Source of the DNA: Phycisphaeraceae bacterium
Lineage (GTDB): Bacteria; Planctomycetota; Phycisphaerae; Phycisphaerales; Phycisphaeraceae
Length of the DNA stretch: 43,426 bases
Direction: 5' to 3'
NCBI GenBank assembly: GCA_029260655.1
Contig: JAJDCU010000037.1
Coordinates: forward strand, 1 to 43,426
Positions 1-8,572 of this stretch are shown here, one piece after another; the stretch's first letter is position 1, and every line of letters begins with the position of its first letter. Made by a program: the position numbers and the translations under genes. A model generated the notes under the pieces. The model had not been told where the DNA came from. It saw nothing but the letters and a program-made list of their open reading frames with translations, and ran no database searches.

Positions 1-13
1 AGATCAATTAAGG

Positions 14-2269
14 ATGACAACGTTGAAACACCGGGACATGCTTGCCATATGCGGGTTGATTGGTTTTGGTTTGACATTTCTTATCGGCTGTGACCGTGGG
101 CCGTCCACACCTACCAGCGCCGGGTCGAACCCGCAGCAGGAAGAGGACCTCGCCGCCGCGTACGAAATCGAGGTGCAGCCGTCAGCGGAGGAAGACGACA
201 CCGAGGCCCTCGCCGAGGCGACCGCGCAGGTCCAGGGCATGTTCGATGAGATCGCGACGCTCATGACCGCGGGCGAGCACGGCCAAGTGGCGGACAGGAT
301 CGACATCGGCAGGCTGATAGACGAGATCGCCGCACACGGGGTGAGTGTCGGGCAGAATCGCACCGAGCGTAATGAGTTCGGCAAAGGGATGCGGATCGGT
401 ATGGTCCAGAGTATCGCCAAGGGCGAGGTCTTTGCGCCCGGTAGCCCTCACCTGGTCCAGCACATACGGCTGATACCCGACAGCAGCGAGGCCATCGCCT
501 ACACGCGCAGGCATGACGCCTCCGGCTATACGATCAAGACCCGGTGGTGGTTGATCCACGACGGATATACATGGCGGATCTATGACATCGAAGACCTGAG
601 CGTATCGCTACGCTCATCCGTCCTCATGGCGGGCATGATCAGTTCCTCAAGCGAGCTTAAACTCGCTTCCTGGTCGACCGGACTCAAAGAGATCGTCGGC
701 GTCGCCGGCCTGCTCAAAGCCGAGCAGTGGCTGCAGGCACAGTCGATCCTGGAAAAGGCCGACCTGACCGGCGCGCCGTCTGACGTCCGTGCGGTGAAGT
801 GGATGTTGTTGGCCAGCGCCCAGATGGGTCAGGAGCATTTCGACGAGGCGATGGAGTCGATCCGGCGGGCCGAGGAATACAACAAAGACATGCCCATGCT
901 CGATTATCTGCCGGCCGCGATCCACATCAGACTCGAGCGGTTCGAGCAGGCTTTGCATCATATCGACCGCTATATGGACCGGTTGGGCGGCGAGGCGGAT
1001 ATCTATCTATTCCAGATGCTGGCTTTGAACGGCCTGGGTCGGCACGGCGAGGCGGTCCAGGCCGGTGAACGTTTGCTCGACGACAGCCCCACCTCTGATT
1101 CGCTAGCCGAGTTCGGGCTCATGCTCAACGAAGACGAAAAGCCCCGGATCGCCGACCTGATCGTCAAGCTGGAGATCAAAGCGGACAGCTTCGAACTTAT
1201 CGGCGAGTCGTTCTACGAGGCCGATGATATCCCGGCCCTCCGCGCCGCGGTGCTGGGCTTTACCCGCGCCGACCCGGCGAGCGTGGACACGGCCTACTAC
1301 GACGCGCTGGTGAAATACAGCGACCAGAGCTACGCCGAGTCAGCCGACCGGCTGCGCCCAGTGATTGGTCAAATCACGGACCCGGAAGCGCGCCAGCCCT
1401 TCCTGGATCTTTACTGGGCGTCGATGCGGCTGTCGGGCCAGGCCAGGCGGGCCTACGACGAGGCCGACGATCCGACCGCCGCGTTCCTCGGGATGGCCTC
1501 GAAGATGTACTGGGACGGCCAACTCGAAGCGTTGCACGATCTCTCGCTGGCGCATATCGAACGCAGCCCAGCCAATCCGTGGGGCTACTACTACGCCGGT
1601 GTCTGCCTCGCCACTGATGAAGACTGGGACGCGGCCGACGGCCACTTCGAACACGCCTTTGCACGCGCTACGACCCAGGAACATCGCGACGAGGTTCGCT
1701 ACGAGTGGGTCGACAGCCTGAACAAGGCCGGCCGGTGGCGTACCGTCCGCGACCGCATCGGACGTGATGACGCGATCATTAACCAGATTATGTGGTTCCA
1801 CATCAATCAGCAGGACCCCAAGGCCCTGGATGAACTGCTTCTGTCTCGGGATCAGAACACCCCGACGATCGGCAGGGCCTACGTCTACTCGATGCAGGGC
1901 GCGCACGGGATGGCCGCCCAATACCTGACCACCTACCGTCAGGCGTTCCGGACCGAAGAAGCGCTTTACGCCTACGACGACCTGCTGATCCGAAGCCTGG
2001 TCCGCGCCGAGCGCTTCGACGACGCGATGAAGCGGGCCAGGGAATCGACCGAGTACGACGGCGACCCCTACTACGAACTGATCGTGTACATCGCCTCGGG
2101 TGATGCCGGGCAGGCCATCAAGACCGCGCAGGCGTGCCTGGATCTCGGCAGCTACACAACCGACGGCTTCTACGAGGACGACTTGATCCTCAAACATGTC
2201 TCACGCTACCGCATGAAATCCTTCCGAGAGAAATTCCCGCCGCCGGAAACGGCGGAAGCCTCAGAGTAG
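14..2269 (+). CDS. TPR-repeat lipoprotein
   Basis: A 751-residue protein with a lipoprotein signal: a charged start (KHR), a hydrophobic stretch at about residues 9-25 and the lipobox LIGC, so Cys26 would be lipidated. A low-complexity acidic Gly/Ser/Pro/Glu linker follows to about residue 65. The rest is helical with TPR-like pairs (A..G...EA motifs, for example around residues 235-350 and 480-570). It probably acts as a scaffold at the cell envelope; no catalytic motif is visible. The ATG at 14 is chosen because the basic residues before the hydrophobic core suit a signal peptide; the second Met (position 38) would remove them. Only 13 bases precede the gene, so its promoter cannot be judged. 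Function is unknown beyond TPR-type protein binding. Confidence 0.85.
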   Translation: MTTLKHRDMLAICGLIGFGLTFLIGCDRGPSTPTSAGSNPQQEEDLAAAYEIEVQPSAEEDDTEALAEATAQVQGMFDEIATLMTAGEHGQVADRIDIGRLIDEIAAHGVSVGQNRTERNEFGKGMRIGMVQSIAKGEVFAPGSPHLVQHIRLIPDSSEAIAYTRRHDASGYTIKTRWWLIHDGYTWRIYDIEDLSVSLRSSVLMAGMISSSSELKLASWSTGLKEIVGVAGLLKAEQWLQAQSILEKADLTGAPSDVRAVKWMLLASAQMGQEHFDEAMESIRRAEEYNKDMPMLDYLPAAIHIRLERFEQALHHIDRYMDRLGGEADIYLFQMLALNGLGRHGEAVQAGERLLDDSPTSDSLAEFGLMLNEDEKPRIADLIVKLEIKADSFELIGESFYEADDIPALRAAVLGFTRADPASVDTAYYDALVKYSDQSYAESADRLRPVIGQITDPEARQPFLDLYWASMRLSGQARRAYDEADDPTAAFLGMASKMYWDGQLEALHDLSLAHIERSPANPWGYYYAGVCLATDEDWDAADGHFEHAFARATTQEHRDEVRYEWVDSLNKAGRWRTVRDRIGRDDAIINQIMWFHINQQDPKALDELLLSRDQNTPTIGRAYVYSMQGAHGMAAQYLTTYRQAFRTEEALYAYDDLLIRSLVRAERFDDAMKRARESTEYDGDPYYELIVYIASGDAGQAIKTAQACLDLGSYTTDGFYEDDLILKHVSRYRMKSFREKFPPPETAEASE

Positions 2270-2449
2270 CCGCGAAACCGAACAATACGCGAAGCAAGAC
2301 GGGGTGTGTCGCAGAATGCCATGTGGGCGGGTTGGCGTCTTCAACTGATACTCCCAAGCTCTTATCCCACGATCTTGTTCATCGATGGCTTTTTGCGAAC
2401 TTCTCGCCTTCTCGATTAATTGATCGGTCCGGCGGCCTGAGTCTTCCCG

Positions 2450-2455
2450 TACAAT
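2450..2455 (+). promoter_or_regulatory. TACAAT -10 box ahead of rbsK
   Basis: TACAAT lies 5 bases before an ATG at 2461, matching the -10-to-start spacing seen at several other genes in this window. No TTGACA-like -35 is present at normal spacing. The 2270-2449 stretch upstream shows no other feature. Confidence 0.4.
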
Positions 2456-2460
2456 CGCCG

Positions 2461-2490
2461 ATGGGTAGCCGGGGCTGGGAGCCCGCGTGA
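2461..2490 (+). CDS. candidate 9-codon leader ORF overlapping rbsK start
   Basis: An ATG placed where a leaderless transcript from the 2450 box would begin opens a frame reading MGSRGWEPA. It stops at TGA (2488-2490), sharing its last base with the ATG of the ribokinase gene (TGATG). This arrangement is typical of translational coupling. Whether the peptide is made is inference; it could equally be the untranslated leader of rbsK. Confidence 0.25.
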   Translation: MGSRGWEPA

Positions 2491-3371
2491 TGCGTATCCT
2501 TAACTTCGGCTCGCTGAATATCGACTACGTCCACCGCGTCGATCACATCGCCCGGCCCGGTGAGACGGTGGCCGGCCTGTCGCTGGAGGTCTTTGCCGGG
2601 GGCAAGGGCGCGAACCAGTCGGTTGCGCTGGCGCGGGCGGGGGCTCAGGTCTCACACGCCGGGAAGGTAGGTGAAGACGGGCGCTGGCTGCTTGAAAAGC
2701 TTGAGCGCGCGGGCGTTGATGTCTCCCTGATCGAAGTAGATCCCGACGTCAAGACCGGCCACGCCGTGATCCAGGTCGACGACGCCGGGGAAAATGCGAT
2801 CCTCCTGCACGGCGGGGCGAACCAGAAGATCGACCGCAAACAGATCGACCGGGCGCTTAGGAGCTTGGGCGAAGGCGATTTGCTACTGATCCAACACGAG
2901 ATCAACGACGGGCCATACCTGATCGAGACCGCCGCAAAGCAAGGCCTGCCGGTGTGCCTGAACCCCGCGCCGATGAGTAGCGCCGTGCGCGATGGGCCGC
3001 TGGACAAAGTCTCGCTGTTGATCGTCAACGAAACCGAAGGCGAGGCGCTCTGCGATGAGACAGATCCGTGGGAGATGCTGCCCAGGCTCGTCGAGATGAC
3101 CGGCGGCGAGGTCATCGTCACGCTCGGCGATCAGGGCGCGATCTATTTCAGCGGCGAGGAGGCCATCCACCAGCCGGCAATTCACGCGGACGTTGTCGAT
3201 ACCACCGCGGCCGGTGACACCTTCATCGGCTACTACCTCGCAGGGCGTGCATCGGGTGAGCCCGTCGAACGGTGCTTGAAAACCGCCACCACGGCCGCCT
3301 CGATGTGCGTGGCGAAAGCCGGTGCCATGGATTCGATACCGAATAACCTTGAAGTATCACAACACGGATAG
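2490..3371 (+). CDS. rbsK: ribokinase (PfkB family sugar kinase)
   Basis: About 293 residues, the usual ribokinase length. It would phosphorylate D-ribose at O5 with ATP in the cytosol. The N-terminal signature with GGKGANQ is at about residues 37-43, and the C-terminal PfkB signature DTTAAGDTF carries the catalytic Asp and anion hole at about residues 237-245. The sugar-binding NxDxxxxV pattern occurs near the start (LNIDYVHRV). ATG at 2490 is preferred because the family begins at this point; a GTG directly in front (2487) is in frame. GGGAG lies 9 bases upstream. No ribose transporter or regulator is adjacent, so the gene stands alone. Another PfkB substrate cannot be excluded. Confidence 0.88.
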   Translation: MRILNFGSLNIDYVHRVDHIARPGETVAGLSLEVFAGGKGANQSVALARAGAQVSHAGKVGEDGRWLLEKLERAGVDVSLIEVDPDVKTGHAVIQVDDAGENAILLHGGANQKIDRKQIDRALRSLGEGDLLLIQHEINDGPYLIETAAKQGLPVCLNPAPMSSAVRDGPLDKVSLLIVNETEGEALCDETDPWEMLPRLVEMTGGEVIVTLGDQGAIYFSGEEAIHQPAIHADVVDTTAAGDTFIGYYLAGRASGEPVERCLKTATTAASMCVAKAGAMDSIPNNLEVSQHG

Positions 3372-3407
3372 TCGTATTGCATAGCCGAAATCGAATCGAG
3401 GCTTGTC

Positions 3408-3480
3408 GTTTAGCGGCGGATCGTAGATCCGCGCGTTGGCCAGAGGGTCAAACTCGGCGATCTGCGATCGCCCGCTAAAC
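3408..3480 (+). repeat. double-hairpin repeat element, copy A
   Basis: A 73-bp element bounded by a perfect 9-bp inverted repeat (GTTTAGCGG at 3408-3416, CCGCTAAAC at 3472-3480). Inside are two hairpins: GCGGATC-GTA-GATCCGC (3416-3432) and GGCGATC-TGC-GATCGCC (3456-3472), each with a 7-bp stem and a 3-nt loop. It lies between the convergent rbsK and tetR-type genes. A diverged relative is at 6004-6075 and a same-architecture element at 15757-15812. It could act as a bidirectional terminator, a REP-like mobile sequence, or both. Confidence 0.75.
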
Positions 3481-3495
3481 GGGATCGTTGGTGTA

Positions 3496-4143
3496 TCACA
3501 GGGCCGCGAGGGTGGAGCGGTGGATGTGGTCGGCCAGGTCGTCCAGGGCCTTGGGCGTGTAGCGCTGCTTGGGTTCGAGGCGCTGGATCATCGGCAGGGC
3601 CAGGTGGTGGAAGTGGCACTGGGCGCTGACGCTCATGGCGTATCGGCGTGCCTGCTTTTCTGTGGTGCCTTGGGGCATCAGGTCGAGGATGATCTGGATA
3701 AGACCGCCGTAGACCCGTCGGACCGACACCTCGATCAGCCGGTCCAGCGCCGCGGTGGGCTGCATCATCTCGTGGGACATCAGCCGGGTCAGGTCGGTCA
3801 GATCACCGTTTCGGAATTGATGTTCGAGCATCGTGCGGATAAAGAGGTACAGCCTTCGCTCGGGCGGCTTGTCGGCATGAAAGTCTCGGCCGGCGTCCAT
3901 CTTTACGAACGGGTTGGTTTCATTGGAGCGTAGTCGGGCGTGATCGAACGCCGCGTCGTACAGCTTGGCCTTGTTGCCGAAGTGATAGTTCACCGCCGCG
4001 ACGTTGGCGTCGGCGGCGTCACAGATCGCGCGCACGGTGGTCCTGCGGAACCCGCGCTCGGCGAAGATGGCGACCGCGGCGTCAAGCAGTCGCCGACGCG
4101 TGTCGCACGTTGTTTCCGTTGGCTTGGGTGTGGCTTTGCTCAT
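3496..4143 (-). CDS. TetR family transcriptional regulator (CecR-like)
   Basis: A 215-residue repressor. The N-terminal helix-turn-helix of TetR type spans about residues 15-63 (RRLLDAAVAIFAERGF, then TTVRAI and NYHFGNKAKLY). The C-terminal half (LIEVSVRRVYGGLIQIILDLMP and following) resembles the DUF1956 ligand-binding domain of CecR/YbiH. Its first 62 bases overlap the end of the upstream DinB-like gene in another frame, so the two are cotranscribed. The palindrome at 4684-4695 ahead of that pair is the likely operator, giving autoregulation. The ligand is unknown. Confidence 0.85.
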   Translation of the reverse strand: MSKATPKPTETTCDTRRRLLDAAVAIFAERGFRRTTVRAICDAADANVAAVNYHFGNKAKLYDAAFDHARLRSNETNPFVKMDAGRDFHADKPPERRLYLFIRTMLEHQFRNGDLTDLTRLMSHEMMQPTAALDRLIEVSVRRVYGGLIQIILDLMPQGTTEKQARRYAMSVSAQCHFHHLALPMIQRLEPKQRYTPKALDDLADHIHRSTLAAL

Positions 4144-4621
4144 CTTTCTGGGTGACCGGCTTCATGAAGCTAAAGTGCAGTTCCGCGTGCCGGCAGTGTA
4201 CCTGCACCCATTGTTCGTGGGTGAGTTTGCCGAAGATCGGGCTGGGCATCGTCATCTTGCGCTGCTTGGCCATCTCGACCGCGGCGGCCAACTGTGCGAC
4301 CGCATCTTCGAACGTAAGATCGGTCGGCGGGACGAACGCCTCGCGCGCCTTGCCGGGGATCTTGATCCCGCTGGGCAGGCCTTTGGCGATCGCCCGTTTT
4401 CGGATCACCCGCCCGAGGATGCGCATCGGCAAAGGCAGGCGGAAGGGGAAGCCCTTGACCGAGGCCTCGATCACCGCTGTGACGTGCCCGACGATCTGAC
4501 CGGGTGTCCACCCTCCGACGGCGACCGCGTCCAAAGCATGGAGGTGCTGTGCATCCGTGAGAAGGTCGTCGAGCGTCTGGAACTTGAGGGTCCGTCTCGA
4601 ACCCGTCTTGGGCTTGCCCAT
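4082..4621 (-). CDS. DUF1569 / DinB-like protein
   Basis: 179 residues resembling the DUF1569 branch of the DinB four-helix fold. The features are LTDAQHLHAL near the start, WTPGQIVGHV at about residues 38-47, and HCRHAELHF near residue 142 that could give the metal-binding histidines. It is probably a cytosolic metal-binding or thiol-dependent enzyme of unknown substrate. A clear Shine-Dalgarno (AAGGAGA) precedes the ATG. The tail after about residue 150 is Gln/His/Asn-rich and corresponds to the overlap with the regulator gene, so the C-terminus may have been extended by loss of an earlier stop. The TetR partner suggests ligand-induced expression. Confidence 0.75.
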   Translation of the reverse strand: MGKPKTGSRRTLKFQTLDDLLTDAQHLHALDAVAVGGWTPGQIVGHVTAVIEASVKGFPFRLPLPMRILGRVIRKRAIAKGLPSGIKIPGKAREAFVPPTDLTFEDAVAQLAAAVEMAKQRKMTMPSPIFGKLTHEQWVQVHCRHAELHFSFMKPVTQKDEQSHTQANGNNVRHASATA

Positions 4622-4683
4622 GGTGCGTCTCCTTGGGTGGTGTCAGGGCCGCGCGTGTCCGGCGGGTATAAAACAACTGTATC

Positions 4684-4695
4684 AAACAATTGTTT
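4684..4695. promoter_or_regulatory. palindromic candidate TetR operator
   Basis: AAACAATTGTTT is a perfect 12-bp palindrome 63 bp upstream of the DUF1569-tetR pair, in an AT-rich patch within GC-rich DNA. A half-site-like AAACAA is repeated 13 bp away (4671-4676). It sits where a TetR-type repressor would block transcription. No clear -35/-10 pair could be assigned around it. Confidence 0.5.
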
Positions 4696-4713
4696 AAAGT
4701 CAAGGGGCGGCAG

Positions 4714-4741
4714 AAAAAAACCCACGGACATGGGCCGTGGG
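4714..4741 (-). terminator. Rho-independent terminator after rpsI
   Basis: On the minus strand a 7-bp stem (CCCACGG at 4721-4727 pairing with CCGTGGG at 4735-4741), with a 7-nt loop, is followed by seven T residues (A7 at 4714-4720). It lies 30 bp after the rpsI stop and closes the rplM-rpsI operon, separating it from the operator of the next unit. Confidence 0.85.
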
Positions 4742-4770
4742 CCGTTTGGGGTTTGTTGTTGGGCGATGGC

Positions 4771-5268
4771 TCAGCGTTTGGAGAACTGGAACCGTCGGCG
4801 GGCACCAGGCTGGCCGGGCTTTTTCCGCTCGACCTCGCGGGGGTCACGGGTGAGCAGGTTGTTGCTTCGAAGCGAGGCTTCGAGGGTCGGGTCGTAGCCT
4901 TTGAGGGCCCGGGCGATGCCAAGGAGGATGGCCTCGGCCTGGCCGGTGATCCCGCCGCCGTGGACGTTGACATGCACGTCCAATTTGCCGGCGGTCTGGG
5001 TGACTTCCAGTGGCTTATGACAGGCGGCCTTGTGCTGGGGCTCGCTGAAATACTCGTTGACGTCGCGCTTGTTCACTATGAACTTGCCTTCGCCGGGCTT
5101 GATGCGGACGCGTGCGACGGAGGACTTACGCCGTCCGGTTCCCCAGATGAATCCGCCGGCATCGGGCTTGGCCGGCTCGCCCAAGGGGCGTGTCTGCTCT
5201 GAGGCTTCGACGGCATCGGCGATAGGGGCGGTGGCGATAGGGGCGGTGGGGGCTTGCTCTTCTGTCAT
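4771..5268 (-). CDS. rpsI: 30S ribosomal protein S9
   Basis: 165 residues. The S9 core starts at about residue 39 ([14 protein letters not shown]) and continues with [24 protein letters not shown] and the basic tail RRRFQFSKR, whose final Lys-Arg reaches the ribosomal P-site. An Ala/Pro/Glu-rich extension of some 38 residues precedes the core; bacterial S9 is usually about 130 residues, so this extension is unusual, or a later start is used. Partner of L13 in the usual rplM-rpsI operon, with 91 bp between them, and followed by a strong terminator. Confidence 0.95.
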   Translation of the reverse strand: MTEEQAPTAPIATAPIADAVEASEQTRPLGEPAKPDAGGFIWGTGRRKSSVARVRIKPGEGKFIVNKRDVNEYFSEPQHKAACHKPLEVTQTAGKLDVHVNVHGGGITGQAEAILLGIARALKGYDPTLEASLRSNNLLTRDPREVERKKPGQPGARRRFQFSKR

Positions 5269-5359
5269 CGTGGTTGCGTCTCGCTGCTTTGGTCCGGCGT
5301 GTCTTGGTTTACCGTGTTTTCCTGGGCATACCGCCGGGTCTATTGTTCTTAGTCGGGGG

Positions 5360-5803
5360 TCAGGCCGACTTCAGCTCAAACGGCTGGGGGTCCTGAGCCG
5401 CGTGAGGATGATCCGGCCCGGCGTAGACCTTCAGCTTCTTAAGCATCTGCGCCGCGAGCTTGTTCTTCGGGAGCATCTTGCGGACGGTGGTCTCCAGCAG
5501 CAGTTCGGGCTTTTGCTCGATCATCTGCCGATAGGTCTTGGTCTTCTGCCCGCTGGGGTGGCCGGAGAACGTGCGGTAGAGCTTCTGGTCGAGCTTGTTG
5601 CCGGTGAGCCTGATCTTCTCGGCATGGGTCACGACCACGAAATCGCCCACATCGTGATGCGGGGTGTACTCGGGCTTGTTCTTGCCCATGAGGATCACCG
5701 CGATCTGTGTCGCCATCCGGCCGAGCACCTGATCGGTCGCGTCGATGTGGTGCCAGGCCTGGGGCACCTCGTGGTTCTTAGCGTGGAAAGTCTGCCGATT
5801 CAT
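5360..5803 (-). CDS. rplM: 50S ribosomal protein L13
   Basis: 147 residues, the usual length for L13, an early-assembly 23S rRNA-binding protein. The conserved core [18 protein letters not shown] and the [16 protein letters not shown] segment are intact, as is GMLPKNKL-type sequence ([20 protein letters not shown]). The frame is open further upstream to 5905, but MNRQTFHAK at 5803 is chosen because family members start there and because the promoter at 5847-5874 lies inside the longer frame. First gene of the rplM-rpsI operon. Confidence 0.95.
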   Translation of the reverse strand: MNRQTFHAKNHEVPQAWHHIDATDQVLGRMATQIAVILMGKNKPEYTPHHDVGDFVVVTHAEKIRLTGNKLDQKLYRTFSGHPSGQKTKTYRQMIEQKPELLLETTVRKMLPKNKLAAQMLKKLKVYAGPDHPHAAQDPQPFELKSA

Positions 5804-5846
5804 CGGTTTAAGTCCGTCTATGGGCGGTAGGATAATCGAATCGACC

Positions 5847-5874
5847 AGTTTAGTGAGTGGCCGGGGGCTGTCAA
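5847..5874 (-). promoter_or_regulatory. sigma-70 type promoter of rplM-rpsI
   Basis: On the minus strand TTGACA (5869-5874), 16 bases, then TAAACT (5847-5852). A start near 5840 would leave a leader of about 37 nt before the rplM ATG. The -35 is a perfect consensus, unlike most promoters in this window. Confidence 0.6.
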
Positions 5875-6003
5875 GCCCGGGCGGGGGTGAGGGCACCTGT
5901 CTCAAGCCCGTTCAAAAGCCTAACACTTCCCGGCTTGTCGGCCGGTGCTTGGGTCCATGCGGGCTGTTGGCGCATTTTCATTTCAGGTGTTACCCGGTCG
6001 ACG

Positions 6004-6075
6004 TGAGATGGGGGGTCGCAGACCTGCGTGTTGGCTCAAGGGCCAGGACCGGCGATCTGTGATCGTCCGTTAAGC
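6004..6075 (+). repeat. double-hairpin repeat element, copy B (degenerate)
   Basis: Aligns along its length with copy A at 3408-3480 in the same orientation, sharing GCGTGTTGGC-like and GGCGATCTGTGATCGTCCG-like segments. Hairpin 1 is GGTC-GCA-GACC (6014-6024). Hairpin 2 is GGCGATC-TGT-GATCGTC (6051-6067), with one G-T pair. The outer inverted repeat is eroded (only TTAAGC remains on the right). Located just downstream of the coiled-coil gene. Confidence 0.6.
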
Positions 6076-6103
6076 AGACCCACACGATTTACAGGGGACA
6101 AGC

Positions 6104-8413
6104 CTAGGCGCCGGTGTCCGGGTCCTGCGGCGACCAACCCGGGGGGCTTGATAGCACGGCGAGGTCGTCGGCCTGCTCGATTCCGAACATCTTCTGTGTC
6201 CGCTTGAGCCAGCCCCGCATCACGACCCAGCCCAGCACCGCCAGGGTCACAAGTGCGGAGAACATGATGGTACTGAATTTCAGGCTGTCGTCGCCGACCG
6301 GCTCGGACTGGCGGGTCGCCGCCCGGGTGATCTTCGCGGTGTCCTGGCGGTTGGCGGTTCGGTCCTGCGACAACTGATACCCGACGACCGCCCGGCCGAT
6401 CGATTCCAAGGCGGGCACGCATTGGTCTTTGCTGGCAGACTGATACGTCAGCTCGACGCGGCCTGGGGTGCCGGCGATATCCAGGTGGTTGCTGAGGTGC
6501 TCGGACAGCGCCGCGGTGTTGGTGAACAGCCGGACGCCGCGCTGCTCGAGTTGGGAGAGGGTTTCTTTCAGCACGGGCTCAGCCATGACGGCCTGGCGCA
6601 TCTGGCTGATCCACGCGCCGGCGCTGGGCGGGCTTTGCCCCGGGGGCAGCGTGATCTGGATCGCCATGGACGACTGCCATTTCGGGGTGGAGACCTGCCG
6701 GCCCACGAAGAAACTGAACCCCGCCAGCAGTGTCAGCGCGATCATCGTGCCGATTACCAGCGACGCGGCCTTGTGCGTTGCCCACCGCCTGATCATCTCG
6801 GACTCTGAGACCTCCAGGAACTTCTTGACCTCGACCAGCATCTGCCGTTCCTTGCCCAGCCCCGCGTACTGCGCGCTGCTGGACGCCAGCCGCTTCTCCT
6901 CCTGCTGAACCTTCTCAGAACGTTTGCTCAGTGATTCCTTGGCGCTGTGGAGCTTGTTGCGTCGGCCGGCGAGCTTTTCGCTGGCCTGCTCCAATGTCTT
7001 AGAGCTGTCGGCCAGCTGGGCTTTTTCTTCCTTGAGTTTCTCGGACTTCTTATCCACCGCCTGCTGCGCCTGCTTTAACTGCTCGCGTTCGGACACGAGT
7101 TGGTCTTTGCCCTGCTTGAGCGTCTGTTGATAGGTCGTCAGCTTCTCATCGAGCTGCGTTTCTCGCTGCTTCAGGTCGTCCTGGCTGGCGTTTAAGGCCT
7201 CGCGTTGGCTGTCCAACTCGCCGCGATTCGATTCGATCTCGCTGCGCTGTTCATCCAATTCCCTGCGTTGCTGCTCGAGCTCGGCGCCGGCGGCCTGATC
7301 GCTCTGGCTGGCCTGCTCCGTCTGCTTCACGCGCTGCGACAACGCCGTTTCGCGGGATTCGATATCCGCCTGGAGGTCGTCCAGAAGCGACTTCTGCTCG
7401 CTGAATTCATTTTGCTGTTGATCCAGCTCCCCCTGCCTTTGATCGAGCTGCGTCTGGAACTGGTCAAGCGATTCCTGTTTCTGCTTGAGCTCCTCTTGCC
7501 GCTCATGGATCTGCTGCTCGGCTAGCTTCAGCTTCTCGGTCAGGTCCCCGGCTTGGGCGGCGGCGTCCGCGCTGTGGCCCAGTTCTTCGCGCTGACGCTG
7601 GACCTCGGCCCGGTCGGCCTCGATGGTCTTGCGCAGCTCGTCGTTCTCCGATCGTTGCTTGGCGGCTGTCTCCAACTGAGCGCGCGCCTCTTCCAACTGA
7701 CGCTCAGCCGATTGGGCCTGCTCGCCGGCCTGGGCCTGGCTTGATTCGAGCTGTTCTTTGGTTTGATCGAAGCCGGCTTGGTGTGCTTGCAGCTCGTCGA
7801 CCTGCTGCTGGAGATGGGTCTGGCGCTGGTCCAGTTCCTGGCGGCGCTTGTCCAGGTCGGATTCGGCCTTCTCCAGCTTGGCGTGTTGGGCGTCGAGCTC
7901 TTCGCTCAGTGATTCGTTGGCCTGCTCGCGTTCCTGGACGCGGGTCCGGTCGGTTTCGAGTTGGCCTTGCGCTTCTTCCAGCTCCTGCTGCTGAGCGGTT
8001 AGCTGGCCGCGCTGGGCGTCGGCCTCTTGCTGCTGCTGCGTGGCCTGCTTCTCCCGCTGCTGGGCCTGGCTTACCAGTGCCTGGACCTCGTTGCGCTGCT
8101 CGTCGAGCAGGGCCTGGGCCTGATCGAGTTCGGCCTGACGCTGGTCAAATGACTGTTGGCGTTGGTCCAGCTCGCCGCGAGCGCTGTCCAGCTCCTGCTT
8201 CTGCTGGGCGGCTTCGTCGGCAAGGCTCTGGGCCTGTTCGCGTTGGGAGTTGACGTCTTGAGCCTGTTGGCGGACCTGCTCGAGCTGCTGGTCGCTTTCC
8301 TTTTGCCAGTTCTTGAGTTGGCCCAGCCGGTCTTCCAGCTCGTTGAGCAGGCTTTCGACCTGGCCGGGGTCCTCGGCCTTGGGGTCGGTCGGCTGTGTAT
8401 TCTCCTGCACCAT
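6104..8413 (-). CDS. giant coiled-coil protein with Wzz-like membrane domain
   Basis: 769 residues. Residues about 15-535 are an almost unbroken Gln/Glu/Leu-rich coiled coil (repeats such as ELDQRQ and QLDQRQGELDQQQ). A transmembrane segment at about 549-571 and a second at about 715-733 enclose some 140 residues of presumed periplasmic domain. That domain has a VLKETLSQLEQRGVRLF segment followed by GTPGRVELTYQSASKDQCVPALESI, a pattern close to the Wzz/chain-length-determinant domain of polysaccharide export. A plausible role is polysaccharide chain-length control or an envelope tether with a long cytosolic rod; this is inference. No glycosyltransferase or Wza/Wzc gene is nearby. The second and third codons downstream offer no better start, and no strong Shine-Dalgarno is seen. 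Confidence 0.7.
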   Translation of the reverse strand: MVQENTQPTDPKAEDPGQVESLLNELEDRLGQLKNWQKESDQQLEQVRQQAQDVNSQREQAQSLADEAAQQKQELDSARGELDQRQQSFDQRQAELDQAQALLDEQRNEVQALVSQAQQREKQATQQQQEADAQRGQLTAQQQELEEAQGQLETDRTRVQEREQANESLSEELDAQHAKLEKAESDLDKRRQELDQRQTHLQQQVDELQAHQAGFDQTKEQLESSQAQAGEQAQSAERQLEEARAQLETAAKQRSENDELRKTIEADRAEVQRQREELGHSADAAAQAGDLTEKLKLAEQQIHERQEELKQKQESLDQFQTQLDQRQGELDQQQNEFSEQKSLLDDLQADIESRETALSQRVKQTEQASQSDQAAGAELEQQRRELDEQRSEIESNRGELDSQREALNASQDDLKQRETQLDEKLTTYQQTLKQGKDQLVSEREQLKQAQQAVDKKSEKLKEEKAQLADSSKTLEQASEKLAGRRNKLHSAKESLSKRSEKVQQEEKRLASSSAQYAGLGKERQMLVEVKKFLEVSESEMIRRWATHKAASLVIGTMIALTLLAGFSFFVGRQVSTPKWQSSMAIQITLPPGQSPPSAGAWISQMRQAVMAEPVLKETLSQLEQRGVRLFTNTAALSEHLSNHLDIAGTPGRVELTYQSASKDQCVPALESIGRAVVGYQLSQDRTANRQDTAKITRAATRQSEPVGDDSLKFSTIMFSALVTLAVLGWVVMRGWLKRTQKMFGIEQADDLAVLSSPPGWSPQDPDTGA

Positions 8414-8572
8414 TGATAAGCACCTTGAGCGCGGGGATCGCTACCTTTATCGGATAGTGCCCCGGTCGACCTGAGCGCCGAACGGGTAGAATCGGCACAA
8501 GCCGCACGACGGTCCCCGGCAGAACCGGCACCGGCGGTACGAACGGACGGATAACCTCTTTGGGACCTAGAC

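Larger units (their letters stand above)
5804..6103. other. 300-bp intergenic region between rplM and the coiled-coil gene
   Basis: No gene is supported here. The rplM-proximal part holds the promoter at 5847-5874. The distal part holds repeat copy B (6004-6075), just after the end of the coiled-coil gene on the minus strand. The middle (about 5880-6000) shows nothing recognisable. Confidence 0.6.
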
